DNA of 64,000 nucleotides, taken from Nibribacter roseus (GTDB taxonomy: Bacteria > Bacteroidota > Bacteroidia > Cytophagales > Hymenobacteraceae). The notes under the pieces were generated by a model, which was given only the letters and a program-made list of their open reading frames with translations, did no database searches and was not told the DNA's origin. Where the stretch lies: the NCBI RefSeq assembly GCF_042662225.1, contig NZ_JBHSYQ010000004.1:186001-250000 (forward strand). Direction: 5' to 3'. Numbering within the stretch: the first letter of the stretch is position 1; each line of letters begins with the position of its first letter. A program made the position numbers and the translations under genes. Shown piece by piece: positions 16,900 to 26,789 of the stretch.

Positions 16900-19800
16900 A
16901 TGTCTGCCAGCGAAAGACTTTCAGAATCCTTTACCAGTACGTGCTGCTATTGTGGCGTTGGGTGTGGCGTTGTGGTCATCAAAGAGAAAAACGGCACGGT
17001 AGCCGTAGAGGGAAACAAAGACCACCCGGTGAACAAGGGCATGCTGTGCAGCAAGGGTATTAACCTGCAGTACACCGTCAACGACAAAAGCGACCGCCTG
17101 CTGTACCCACAAATGCGCTACAACAAAAGCATGCCTCTGCAACGGGTGAGCTGGGACGAGGCCCTGCAAAGAACAGCCGCCGTATTCAAAACTTTCATCC
17201 AGAAATACGGGCCTGAATCGGTGGCGTTTTATGCCTCGGGGCAGTGCCTCACCGAAGAGTATTATGTTCTGAACAAGCTCATCAAAGGTTTTATTGGCAG
17301 CAATAACCTGGATACCAACTCGCGCCTGTGCATGAGCAGTGCGGTGGCTGGGTACAAAATGGCTTTGGGTGAAGACAGTGTGCCTATCTGCTATGATGAC
17401 ATTGAACTGGCTGATACCTTTTATGTGACGGGCGCCAACCCTGCCTGGTGCCACCCCATTCTGTGGCGTAGGGTAGAGGCGCACAAGGCGGCAAACCCTC
17501 AGGTGAAGATTATTGTGGTGGACCCACGCGTAACCGACACCTGCTCTATAGCCGACCTGCACCTGCAGCTTAACCCGGGCACGGATGTGACGCTGAACCA
17601 CGCCCTGGGCAGAATTCTGATAGAGAACGGCGACATTGACTTGGATTTCATTCAGCACCATGCCGAGGGGTTTGAGAAATACAAAGAGCTGGTCTTTGGG
17701 AAAACAGTTGCCGAGGCGGCAGAAATCTGTGGGGTGCGGGAGGAAGATATGAGGTTAGCGGCCAGCTATATCGGCAACGCCAAAGGCTTCATCTCTATGT
17801 GGACCATGGGCCTGAACCAAAGCTCTGTGGGCGTGAACAAGAACCTGAGCCTGCTCAACCTGAACCTGATTACCGGCCACATTGGTAAACCAGGCTCAGG
17901 TCCCTTTTCTTTGACCGGTCAGCCGAACGCCATGGGCGGTAGGGAAGTGGGTGGTTTGTCTAATTTGCTCTCGGCGCACCGCAACCTCAACAACCCTGTC
18001 CACCGCGAGGAGGTGCAGAAGTTCTGGGGCGGTGGCATCATTTCAGAGAAGCCTGGTTTAACCGCCACTGAAATGTTTGAGGCCCTGAACGACGGCCGCC
18101 TTAAAGCCATCTGGATTCTCTGCACCAATCCGTTGACCAGCTTGCCCAATGCGCGGCTGGCGGAAAAAGCCCTGAAGAAAGCCAAATTTGTGGTGGTGCA
18201 GGAAATCAGCGATAAGCCGGAAACGCTTCAATACGCCGATGTTATTTTGCCGGCTGCGGCCTGGGCCGAGAAAGAGGGAACCATGACCAACTCTGAGCGG
18301 CGCATCAGTTACCTGAACAAAGTACTGGACCCGCCCGCAGAGGCTCTGCCTGATGCGGAGATTATCTGCCGCTTCGCGCAGCACATGGGCTACAAGGGCT
18401 TTGATTTTGCCAATGCCGCCGCCATTTATCAGGAGCACGTGCAACTGACGGTGGGCACTAATATTGACATTACGGGCCTGAATTATGAGGTACTGAAAGA
18501 GAAAGGAACGGTGCAATGGCCCTACAAGCTGGGGGTAACTGGCAACGGAACGCACCGGTTGTTCACCGATAAAAAGTTTTACACGCCATCGGCCAAAGCC
18601 ATCATACACGCGGCGCCAGACGAGTTCCGAAGCGAGAAACCTAGTCCTGACTTCCCGCTGATTCTGACCACCGGCCGAATCCGGGACCAGTGGCACACCA
18701 TGTCTAAAACCGGCAAGGTGAACAAGCTGAAAAAGCACATTGGGCAGGCGTTTTTAGAAATACATCCTCTTGATGCAGATGTGCTAGGAATAAAAGAGGA
18801 GGATATAGTGTTGGTGAGCTCCCAAAGGGGAGAGGTGCGGGTAAAAGCCAAGCTTTCCGCTGCCATAAAACAAGGTGTGGTTTTTTTGCCCATGCACTGG
18901 GGGAAGATTTTGGGCAGTGACCTGAACCGGGCCAACAACGTGACCAACGATTTACTGGACCCTATTTCCAAAGAGCCTGACTTCAAGTACTGCGCAGTGC
19001 GGGTAGAGAAGTATAAAAAGCCGTTCCAACGCATTGTGGTGGTAGGGGCCGGCGCGGGAGCTTTCGGGTTTGTGAAGTCTTACCGCGAGCTGAACCAGGA
19101 TGATGAAATCACCATCTTCAGTAAAGAAGATTTTCCGTTCTACAACCGCGTCATGCTGCCCGACTACATTAGTGGACAGCAGAAGTGGGAGCAATTGGTG
19201 AAGATGCAAGATTCTGAAGAGCCCGCTTACAATATCCGTTTGCTACGTGGAGTGAGCGTGGAGAAAATTGACCGGGAGCAGAAGTTCGTGGTTGACTCAC
19301 GGGGCATTAAAACAGAATATGATGTGCTGCTGATGGCTACCGGAAGCCGGGCCGCTGTACCAAGGCACGTGCCCAACCTGCCCGGCATCTTTACCATGCG
19401 CAGCCGTACCGATGCCGACAATTTCAAGAACCACCTACCAGAAAAGGCGCATGTGGTGATAGTGGGGGGTGGTTTGTTGGGTTTAGAAATGGCGGCATCA
19501 CTACGTGAAATCGGCACCAAGGTCACCATTATCCAGCGTATTTCCCGTTTCCTGGACCGTCAACTGGACCCACTGGGTAGCCAACTGCTGCAGGAGGAAA
19601 TGATTGACCAGGGCTGCGACTTATACTTCGACGATGAGGTGCAGCTCTACTACGGACGGTCCCGCCTCACCGGCATTGGTCTAAAAAGCGGTCGGCGCAT
19701 TGACTGCGACGCCATGATTATCGCCATTGGCACCGTGCCCAATCTGGAACTGGCTCGGGAAATTGGGTTGGAGTGTAAACGCGGAGTATTGGTAAACGAA

Positions 19801-20421
19801 CGTCTGCAAACCACCGACCCTAACATATTCGCCATTGGGGAGATAGCTGAATTCGATGGCATCTTGTACGGCATCACCGCCGCCGCCGAGCAGCAGGCTG
19901 AAGTAGTTGCCAAGTACCTGATGGGCGACGTGGCCAGCTACTACACGGGCAGCACCTTCATGAACATCATTAAAATTCATGGCTTCGATTTATGCAGCAT
20001 TGGCCTACCCGAATGCCCCGATGAAGAAAACTACGAAGAGGTGGTGTTCATTGACAAAGCCAAACGCTACTACAAGAAGTGTATCATCCATCAGGACCGG
20101 TTGGTAGGTGCTATCTTGATAGGTGACAAAAGTGAGTTCCAGGAGTTCCGCGAGCTGATTTCTAATAAGGTGGAGCTCAGTGAAAAGCGCCTGCAGCTTT
20201 TGCGCAGCGGCAGCAAAGCCGAGCCGGTGCTGGGCAAGCTGGTCTGCAGTTGCAACAACGTAGGCAGCGGCAATATCCAGAATAAAATAGCCGAGGGCTG
20301 TACTGACCTGAAACAACTTTGCGCCACTACCGGAGCCGGTACCGGTTGCGGCTCCTGCCGGCCGGAAGTAAAGCGGATTCTGGAGGAAAGCCTGACGCTG
20401 GAGCTGGTGGAGAAAGAGTAG
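16900..20421 (+). CDS. assimilatory nitrate reductase fused to FAD/NAD reductase and [2Fe-2S] domain
   Basis: 1173 aa. The N-terminal 4Fe-4S site is Cys15, Cys18, Cys22 and Cys50. The molybdopterin oxidoreductase domain runs to about 500 (GQPNAMGGREVGG). The dinucleotide-binding domain is about 580-690 (LILTTGRIRDQWHTMSKTG). A pyridine nucleotide-disulphide reductase domain starts near 707 (RIVVVGAGAGAFG; second Rossmann motif VVIVGGGLLGLEMA). A BFD-like [2Fe-2S] domain is about 1114-1165 (CSCNNV, TGCGSC). The fusion supplies its own electron input from NAD(P)H, so nitrate can be reduced to nitrite in the cytosol without separate NasB. The flavin half closely resembles the front half of NirB. 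Confidence 0.94.
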   Translation: MSASERLSESFTSTCCYCGVGCGVVVIKEKNGTVAVEGNKDHPVNKGMLCSKGINLQYTVNDKSDRLLYPQMRYNKSMPLQRVSWDEALQRTAAVFKTFIQKYGPESVAFYASGQCLTEEYYVLNKLIKGFIGSNNLDTNSRLCMSSAVAGYKMALGEDSVPICYDDIELADTFYVTGANPAWCHPILWRRVEAHKAANPQVKIIVVDPRVTDTCSIADLHLQLNPGTDVTLNHALGRILIENGDIDLDFIQHHAEGFEKYKELVFGKTVAEAAEICGVREEDMRLAASYIGNAKGFISMWTMGLNQSSVGVNKNLSLLNLNLITGHIGKPGSGPFSLTGQPNAMGGREVGGLSNLLSAHRNLNNPVHREEVQKFWGGGIISEKPGLTATEMFEALNDGRLKAIWILCTNPLTSLPNARLAEKALKKAKFVVVQEISDKPETLQYADVILPAAAWAEKEGTMTNSERRISYLNKVLDPPAEALPDAEIICRFAQHMGYKGFDFANAAAIYQEHVQLTVGTNIDITGLNYEVLKEKGTVQWPYKLGVTGNGTHRLFTDKKFYTPSAKAIIHAAPDEFRSEKPSPDFPLILTTGRIRDQWHTMSKTGKVNKLKKHIGQAFLEIHPLDADVLGIKEEDIVLVSSQRGEVRVKAKLSAAIKQGVVFLPMHWGKILGSDLNRANNVTNDLLDPISKEPDFKYCAVRVEKYKKPFQRIVVVGAGAGAFGFVKSYRELNQDDEITIFSKEDFPFYNRVMLPDYISGQQKWEQLVKMQDSEEPAYNIRLLRGVSVEKIDREQKFVVDSRGIKTEYDVLLMATGSRAAVPRHVPNLPGIFTMRSRTDADNFKNHLPEKAHVVIVGGGLLGLEMAASLREIGTKVTIIQRISRFLDRQLDPLGSQLLQEEMIDQGCDLYFDDEVQLYYGRSRLTGIGLKSGRRIDCDAMIIAIGTVPNLELAREIGLECKRGVLVNERLQTTDPNIFAIGEIAEFDGILYGITAAAEQQAEVVAKYLMGDVASYYTGSTFMNIIKIHGFDLCSIGLPECPDEENYEEVVFIDKAKRYYKKCIIHQDRLVGAILIGDKSEFQEFRELISNKVELSEKRLQLLRSGSKAEPVLGKLVCSCNNVGSGNIQNKIAEGCTDLKQLCATTGAGTGCGSCRPEVKRILEESLTLELVEKE

Positions 20422-20457
20422 TAGGAGACAGGTTCATTTACTTGTGCTACAATATCT

Positions 20458-20750
20458 GATACTCCCCCTTTGAAGGGGGTAGGGGGATGTTTACACACGC
20501 AGGTTTTAACGTTGCAGAATAAAAGTACGGACATGACGCGAACTGTCAACTGCGGTGGCCGCTGTGTTACAGCTTGCTACTAATACTTCTGTTATAACAC
20601 GTGGCACTGCCAAAAGTGAACGCCATGAATTAACAACCCACGCCTCTTAGAAGAAGAGTGTCTGTAACTCGTAATTAAGGTAAGTTACCAGCAATGCGTG
20701 GATACTCCTGAGTAAACATCCCCCTTCGCCCCCTTCAAAGGGGGAGTATC
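20458..20750. repeat. pair of inverted CCCCCTTTGAAGGGGG elements in a gene-free gap
   Basis: The 401-bp gap after the nitrate reductase holds two copies of one element in opposite orientation, at 20458-20494 and 20712-20750. Each has the short palindrome CCCCCTTTGAAGGGGG next to a second G-run and GGGGGATGTTTAC. The copies differ by a 2-bp length change and few substitutions. Similar elements are scattered in many Bacteroidota genomes. The pair bounds 217 bp of non-coding DNA, which looks like a small MITE or two independent insertions. The long inverted pair could fold in the transcript. No other feature was seen in the gap. Confidence 0.75.
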
Positions 20751-20822
20751 TGGTAGAATAAAAAATGAAAGGGGGCTGAGTTTCTAAGTTGCACAATAGC
20801 TGTTGAACAAGAAAAAAAGAAG

Positions 20823-22313
20823 ATGACCACAAAAGAATATACTGTTAAAATCAATCTCACCGGCGGTATTGTCTCGGCGGGGGATTTGTACCATATCTTG
20901 GAGGCTGCCGAAAAGGCAGAGGTGCAGAACATCCGGTTTGGGAACAGGCAGCAACTATTTATCATGGTGGCCCATGATAAACTGTGGGACCTGCAGCGGG
21001 ACCTTATTGAGGCAGATATTATCTATGAGCTCGATGCCGATGAACACCCCAACATTCTCAGTTCCTACGTAACGGAAGATGTGTTCTACCATGCCAACTG
21101 GGTACGGGAGGGCGTGTACAAAGACATTCTGGATTTGTTTGACTACCGTCCGCAGGTAAAAATAAACCTGGTAGACAATAACCAGGCATTTGTGCCTTTC
21201 TTTACCGGTAACCTTAACTTTATTTCCTCGGAGACTAGCAACTATTGGTTTCTGTACATCCGTTTTCCTAAGACCAACATCATTTACCAGTGGCCCTCGC
21301 TGGTGTATTCAGAGGATATTCCAGGTATAAGCAGCGCCATTGAGCGCCTTATTTTCGCCCATAAAGAACTGTTTTACGACCAACGGGCCATAGACGGAAA
21401 CCGCTTGCATGACATGGTGCGGGCCAGCGGAAATTTTGTGATTCAGCCTATTACCCACTCCCTAAAACTGCCTGAATTTAAATTGCCGTACTACGAGGGG
21501 TTCAACCGGTACGGCAACAAGCTATGGCTGGGTATTTACCGGCGCGACGAGCTGTTTCCGGTCTCTTTTTTGAAAAACATCTGCAAAATATGCCTCCAGA
21601 CGCGAATTGGCCAGCTGTACACTACCCCCTGGAAATCGTTGGTGGTGAAAGGCATTGAATTGCCCGACCGCGACCTGTGGGATAACGTGCTCAGCAGTTT
21701 CCGGATAAACGTGCGCCATGCCTCCAATGAGCTGAACTGGCAGGTGGAGGACCAGTGCGCTTACGGCCTGAATCTGAAAAACTATTTGGTACAGAAGTTC
21801 AACGAGGATGATGTGAGAACTTACCGCCTGTGCTTCGCCATTAAAACCCAGCCGAAGACTGGTCTTTTTGGTTCCATCATCATCCGTACCCAGCAAGACA
21901 TCGCCAATGGGGCGACGCTAACCGAAGAGCTGTTCGAGATTCTTTACACCCGCGACTTTAACCCCAACTCCAAAGATTTCATCAGCTATAAAAAAGGGCT
22001 GAGCAAAGAAGAGTTGCACGGGCACCTGGTAGCACTCTGTGAATTCTACTATGAGCAGCAAAGCGACCCTGAGCCGCTGGCGGTGGCGGTACTGTCTTCT
22101 GAGCAGGCACAAAGTGCCACGACTGAACTGGCGGTGCATAAAGTATACCAATGCCAGCACTGCTTCACTATGTATGACGAGAACTTTGGTGATGAATTCA
22201 ACAAGGTGCCGCAAGGAACTCCTTTTGAGGAGATAGCAGGGTATGAATGCCCCACCTGTGGTGCTCCTAAAGAAAACTTTGCCGTGACCGGCAGCTCCCT
22301 TGCGCTTACTTGA
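20823..22313 (+). CDS. sirohaem-reductase-like protein with C-terminal rubredoxin domain
   Basis: 496 aa. The end is a rubredoxin, with iron ligands Cys444, Cys447, Cys476 and Cys479 (CQHC and CPTC). The N-terminal about 75 residues (NLTGGIVSAGDLYHILEAA, then VQNIRFGNRQQLF) look like the ferredoxin-like half-domain of nitrite/sulphite reductases. A second such half-domain is around 245-320 (CLQTRIGQLYTTPWKSLVVKGI). The C-x5-C/C-x3-C sirohaem-cluster ligands seen in NirB are absent, so it should not bind sirohaem-4Fe-4S. It probably acts as an electron carrier or chaperone-like partner of the nitrate or nitrite reductase; this is inferred from position. Confidence 0.75.
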   Translation: MTTKEYTVKINLTGGIVSAGDLYHILEAAEKAEVQNIRFGNRQQLFIMVAHDKLWDLQRDLIEADIIYELDADEHPNILSSYVTEDVFYHANWVREGVYKDILDLFDYRPQVKINLVDNNQAFVPFFTGNLNFISSETSNYWFLYIRFPKTNIIYQWPSLVYSEDIPGISSAIERLIFAHKELFYDQRAIDGNRLHDMVRASGNFVIQPITHSLKLPEFKLPYYEGFNRYGNKLWLGIYRRDELFPVSFLKNICKICLQTRIGQLYTTPWKSLVVKGIELPDRDLWDNVLSSFRINVRHASNELNWQVEDQCAYGLNLKNYLVQKFNEDDVRTYRLCFAIKTQPKTGLFGSIIIRTQQDIANGATLTEELFEILYTRDFNPNSKDFISYKKGLSKEELHGHLVALCEFYYEQQSDPEPLAVAVLSSEQAQSATTELAVHKVYQCQHCFTMYDENFGDEFNKVPQGTPFEEIAGYECPTCGAPKENFAVTGSSLALT

Positions 22314-22430
22314 TTAAAACGGGAACAGTAGCTGTAGACTGGTGCCGCGTATTCAGGACTCATGCCGTTTTTGGTTTACTTTCGTTAAAAAGGGCAGAAA
22401 CAGCGTTCTCACTGCTAACTAGCTTATTCC

Positions 22431-22709
22431 TTGAAACAGACCATCACCATAGAATACTGCCCCAAGTGCGGGTGGATGTTGCGGGCCGCCTACATGGCCC
22501 AGGAACTGTTAACTACTTTCACCGAGGAGGTGTATGGCGTGCTCTTGCAGCCCAGCGAGGTGAGCGGCTGCTACAGCATAAGGGTAAACGAGCAGGAGAT
22601 TTTTGACCGCAAAACCGCTGGCCGTTTCCCGGAGGTGAAAGAACTGAAGCAGCTGGTAAGAGATGTGGTGAACCCCAACAAGAGCTTGGGCCATTCAGAC
22701 AAAAAATAA
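22431..22709 (+). CDS. SelT/SelW/SelH-family (Rdx) thioredoxin-like protein
   Basis: 92 aa. The redox motif is C-P-K-C in TIEYCPKCGWMLRA at the start, where many relatives have Cys-x-x-Sec; here both are Cys. FDRKTAGRFPEVKELKQLVRD is the conserved C-terminal part. The start is TTG at 22431: an in-frame TAA at 22416 rules out a longer protein, and the motif falls at the usual distance from the start. It lies 117 bp after the rubredoxin-tailed gene and is likely part of the same unit. Function in redox protection is inferred from the family. Confidence 0.82.
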   Translation: MKQTITIEYCPKCGWMLRAAYMAQELLTTFTEEVYGVLLQPSEVSGCYSIRVNEQEIFDRKTAGRFPEVKELKQLVRDVVNPNKSLGHSDKK

Positions 22710-22868
22710 TTCTGAAGAATCACAATACCACTTTACAACCTGTTCTGTTAGTTGGGTAATTTCTTGTTAACGTTTTGTTTATGTACTGGTAATTAGAAGG
22801 TAACGCTCGCGTAATACGGGCGGGGTACTTTAGCAACATCTATTGCTATCGTTCCCAACCTAATAATT

Positions 22869-25800
22869 ATGAGAAAAAAACTACTGGTTTTAATCGCCGT
22901 ACTGGCGAATTTTATCCAAGACGTATCGGCGCAGACGCTGGTGCATTACTGGAACTTCAACAACTCTGCCGATGTGGCTTCGCTGCTCCAGTCCAGCGTC
23001 ACACTCATCAACGGTGCGAGCATTACCCATACGGTTGGTGGTACCAGTTCTGTAGAAACCACTAGCAATGTAAACCAAGGGTTTGAGGTAACGAACCCTA
23101 ACGCCCGCAACAACGATGCTTCTGGCACTCACCTGCGGTTCAACAACCCAATTGGTGGAGAATTGGTATTTGCCGTGCCCACTACGGGCTACCAGAATGT
23201 GGTTGTGAAATACGCTACCCGCCGGTCTGGTCAGGGAGCCGGAAGCCAGCTGGTTTCTTATTCAACAGACGGTACCAATTTTGTGGATTTTACCACCATT
23301 TCACCGGTTGACGGAAACCCTACGCTGCAAACCCTTGATTTCTCAGACCTTCCGGCGGTAAATGATAACCCCAATTTCAAATTTAAAATAGCCTTTGCCG
23401 CAGAGGGTGGAGGCACTGGCGGAAACAACCGCTTTGATAACGTAACGCTAGAGGGAAACCCTACTGGCGCCGACATGGTAGCCCCTACAGTAGTTTTCTC
23501 ACCGGCTGCCAATTCCACCGGCGTAGCTGTGAACGTTCAGCCTACCATTACATTTAATGAGGACATCCGCCTGAAGGACAATTCGGCTCTTGATAACACC
23601 AACGTTGATGCCCTGGTGGAGTTGAAAATGGGAGGAGCCAACGGAACCGATGTTGCCTTTGATGCTACTTTTTCTGGTAGAACTATAACGCTGGTGCCGG
23701 CGCAGCCACTGCAGAACAACCAGCAATACTACGTAGCCCTGAAAGCCGATGTGGTGGAAGACGAAAGCGACAATGCTGTGTCTGAAATGCAAACTATTAT
23801 GTTTACTACAATCCCGGTACAAACGCAGTTTCAGCCGGGTGATATAGTAATAGTAGCTTACCGGATGAACGCAACCGGCACCGAAGATGAATTTGCCTTT
23901 TTGCCTTTGGTAGACATTTTGCCCGGCACCCTGGTGCATTTCACCGATGCCAAATTCACCAGCAACACCCAAGCACAATGTGCTGGCGGCTTAACCTGGA
24001 CGGCTCCGGCAAGTGGGGTAGCGGCAGGAACGGTCATCCGTATTCAGAACGACGTGCCTAGCGCCAGCATCGGCACATTGACTGGCTCTGGCTTCGGGCT
24101 CAGCTCGGGTGGTGACCAGATCATTGTGTACACCGGAACGCCGGAGAATCCTTCCTACACTACCGCCCTCAGCTCAAACGAATGGCTTGCCGCCAACACC
24201 AGCTGCAGCGGAAGTAATTCTATGCTTCCTGCCGGGATGTCAGATGGCGCCACTTCCATTAACCTGAGCGCTGCCACCGGAAACGTTTCTGGTAACACGG
24301 CGAATGCCTTTTACAGCGGTCCGCAAACTGGTACAAAAGCACAGCTGCAGGAGGCTATCTTAAACCCCGCCAACTGGACCGGCACCGGCTCTGGAACCGC
24401 CGCGCAAACCTGGCCAACCTGGGCTTTCCCTGGGCCGCCGGCAGTAGTGAGTGCCAGTACCTCCAGCAACACCTCAATACAACTGGTTTTTAACCGCGAC
24501 CTGGAGCTGGCATCTGCCACTAACCTAGCCAACTACACTGGTATAGCAGGTCTGCAGCAGGCGGATTTAAGCGATGACAAAAGAACAGTGACCTTGACAT
24601 TTTCCGCTCCTTTTGCAGCTGGTACAGCTTATGCCTTACAGGTAAACGGCGTGAAGGATCTGGAAGACAGAGCCATGTTCAGCGCGTACACCTACAACTT
24701 CACCTACAACTCTACCCTTGCCTGGAAAGAAAAGTTTATGACCGCCATGGAAGATGCCGGAACGGTGCAGGTGGAGCTGAGTCTGGTGAACCCTTCTGCA
24801 GCTACGGTGGAAGTGGTGGTAAAGGCCGCTCCGTTCAGTACGGCTGGCGCGGCAGATGTAACGTACACAACTCAAACCCTCACCTTTACCGGTAACAGCA
24901 CGGCCACGCAGGTTATCTCTATTCCGATAGTAGATGACGCTATCGCTGAGCAAGATGAGTACCTAGTGCTGAGCCTAGAGAATGCCAGCGGCCTTACCGT
25001 GTCAGGAAGTCAATACCTCACGCTTTACATCAAAGACAACGACCGTATGGCGCCGCAGCCAAGCCGTGAGATAGAATTGTCGCACGTTAGCAGCTTCACG
25101 CCTAATTCAAATGAGGGCAGTACCACCGAGATTGTGGTGCATGATGCGGCCACTCAACGTCTGTTTATGACCAGTGCCGAACAAGGCCGTTTAGACATTG
25201 CCGATTTCTCTAACCCAGCTTCAATACAGCTAATCCGTTCCATAGACATGACCCCATATGGAGGTATCACCAGTGTAGCCGTGAAAAATGGAATGGTGGC
25301 GGTGGCCTCACCTAACGCAGATGAACAGCAGAACGGATCAGTGGTATTCTTCAACACCAACGGCGATTTCCAAAAACAGGTAACGGTGGGCGCACTGCCC
25401 GATATGATTACATTCTCGCCAGATGGCACCAAAGTTTTGACCGCCAACGAAGGCCAACCAAATGATGCCTACACCATTGACCCAGAAGGTTCTATCAGTG
25501 TGATAGACGTATCCGGAGGAATTGCAGGCTTGGAGCAGTCGCATGTGACTACGCTGTTGTTCGATAGTTTCAATAGCCAGGAAGCTTCTTTGATTGCCGC
25601 CGGAGTACGCAAAACCAAAGCCAGCAGCACCTTGTCACAGGACTTGGAACCGGAGTATATCACCGTTTCTGCAGATTCAAGAACCGCTTGGGTGACCCTG
25701 CAGGAAAACAATGCCATTGCCGAAATCAACCTGCAGAACAACACCATCACGCATGTTCGGGCGCTGGGTACCAAAGACATGAGCCTTATGGGCAACGGGT

Positions 25801-26789
25801 TCGATGCCTCTGACAACAACGGGCAAGTATTGATAGCCAACTGGCCGGTTAAATCATTCTACATACCAGATGCCGTGGCAAACTACACCGTAGGCGGCAC
25901 CACCTATTTGGTAACTGCCAACGAGGGCGATGAAAAAGAATATGCCGGCTTGGTAGAGCGCACCACCGTAGGTGCCGCCAACTTAGACCCAACTGCTTTC
26001 CCGCACGCGGCAATTCTGAATGAGAACCATAACCTTGGCCGCTTCCGCATCTCAAACCTGCAAGGCGACACCGACGGAGACGGTGACTTAGATGAGCTTT
26101 ACTCTGTGGGCTCCCGCTCGTTCTCTATCTGGAATGCCCAAACTGGAACCCTTGTCTATGACAGCGGCGATGATTTCGAGTTGTTCACTTCCAAAGACCC
26201 GTCTATTGCACCGCTTTTCAACGCCGACAACGAAGGCAATGGATTCAAAAGCCGCAGCCGCGCCAAAGGACCAGAGCCGGAAGGTGTGGTAGTGGCTACC
26301 ATAGATGAGAAAAACTACGCCTTTGTAGCCCTTGAAAGAGTAGGAGGGGTAATGGTATACAACGTAACAGACCCAGCCAATCCGCAATTTGTGGACTACA
26401 AAAACAACCGTAGCCTCACCTCTTTCTCTGGTGACCATGGGCCGGAGGGCATGTACTACGTAGAGTCGCAGTCTAGTCCTGATAATAAACCGTACCTGCT
26501 GGTGGCCAATGAACTGAGCGGTTCAGTATCGGTATACCGGATTCTGAATACATTAACGTCAGTGGGAGAGGAGATTGCGGCAGCGGCAGATTTTGTGCTG
26601 TACCCTAACCCAAGCAACGGAGCACTGGTGCATTTTAACCGCCAAGCTAATGTAGATGTGTTAGACGGTTTAGGCCGCAGAGTGTACACAGCCAAAGGCG
26701 TGAAAAGCCTTGATGTGTCTGGCTTTGCGAAAGGGCTTTATCTGGTGAGAACCGAAAAAGGAGAGGTGCGCCGCCTACTAGTGAACTAA
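22869..26789 (+). CDS. large T9SS cargo protein with choice-of-anchor I-type beta-propeller
   Basis: 1306 aa. A signal peptide (about 1-21, VSAQ) is followed by a lectin-like region (to about 195), an Ig-like Big_5 domain (about 200-316, PTVVFSPAANSTGVAVNVQP, then ITFNEDI), a lamin-tail-like region (about 318-515), a second Big_5-like module, a Calx-beta domain (about 620-725, SIPIVDDAIAEQDEYLVLSL), a long beta-propeller of the choice-of-anchor I type (about 735-1225, with VLTANEGQPND and VTANEGDEKEY), and a T9SS type A sorting domain (FVLYPNPSNG, then GLYLVRTEKGEVRRL). It should be secreted or surface-attached. Relatives are sometimes annotated as alkaline phosphatase-like; no catalytic site was recognised. 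Confidence 0.87.
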   Translation: MRKKLLVLIAVLANFIQDVSAQTLVHYWNFNNSADVASLLQSSVTLINGASITHTVGGTSSVETTSNVNQGFEVTNPNARNNDASGTHLRFNNPIGGELVFAVPTTGYQNVVVKYATRRSGQGAGSQLVSYSTDGTNFVDFTTISPVDGNPTLQTLDFSDLPAVNDNPNFKFKIAFAAEGGGTGGNNRFDNVTLEGNPTGADMVAPTVVFSPAANSTGVAVNVQPTITFNEDIRLKDNSALDNTNVDALVELKMGGANGTDVAFDATFSGRTITLVPAQPLQNNQQYYVALKADVVEDESDNAVSEMQTIMFTTIPVQTQFQPGDIVIVAYRMNATGTEDEFAFLPLVDILPGTLVHFTDAKFTSNTQAQCAGGLTWTAPASGVAAGTVIRIQNDVPSASIGTLTGSGFGLSSGGDQIIVYTGTPENPSYTTALSSNEWLAANTSCSGSNSMLPAGMSDGATSINLSAATGNVSGNTANAFYSGPQTGTKAQLQEAILNPANWTGTGSGTAAQTWPTWAFPGPPAVVSASTSSNTSIQLVFNRDLELASATNLANYTGIAGLQQADLSDDKRTVTLTFSAPFAAGTAYALQVNGVKDLEDRAMFSAYTYNFTYNSTLAWKEKFMTAMEDAGTVQVELSLVNPSAATVEVVVKAAPFSTAGAADVTYTTQTLTFTGNSTATQVISIPIVDDAIAEQDEYLVLSLENASGLTVSGSQYLTLYIKDNDRMAPQPSREIELSHVSSFTPNSNEGSTTEIVVHDAATQRLFMTSAEQGRLDIADFSNPASIQLIRSIDMTPYGGITSVAVKNGMVAVASPNADEQQNGSVVFFNTNGDFQKQVTVGALPDMITFSPDGTKVLTANEGQPNDAYTIDPEGSISVIDVSGGIAGLEQSHVTTLLFDSFNSQEASLIAAGVRKTKASSTLSQDLEPEYITVSADSRTAWVTLQENNAIAEINLQNNTITHVRALGTKDMSLMGNGFDASDNNGQVLIANWPVKSFYIPDAVANYTVGGTTYLVTANEGDEKEYAGLVERTTVGAANLDPTAFPHAAILNENHNLGRFRISNLQGDTDGDGDLDELYSVGSRSFSIWNAQTGTLVYDSGDDFELFTSKDPSIAPLFNADNEGNGFKSRSRAKGPEPEGVVVATIDEKNYAFVALERVGGVMVYNVTDPANPQFVDYKNNRSLTSFSGDHGPEGMYYVESQSSPDNKPYLLVANELSGSVSVYRILNTLTSVGEEIAAAADFVLYPNPSNGALVHFNRQANVDVLDGLGRRVYTAKGVKSLDVSGFAKGLYLVRTEKGEVRRLLVN

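Noticed and set aside
16921..17661. 246-codon open frame on the minus strand
   Set aside because: It lies entirely antisense to the 4Fe-4S and molybdopterin domains of the nitrate reductase, shows no protein-like motifs and is a by-product of that gene's codon bias.
18058..18738. 226-codon open frame on the minus strand
   Set aside because: Antisense to the nitrate reductase; no recognisable domain, no start context.
22310..22606. 98-codon plus-strand frame overlapping the SelW-like gene
   Set aside because: The other frame carries the CPKC motif and the complete family pattern; this one has none.
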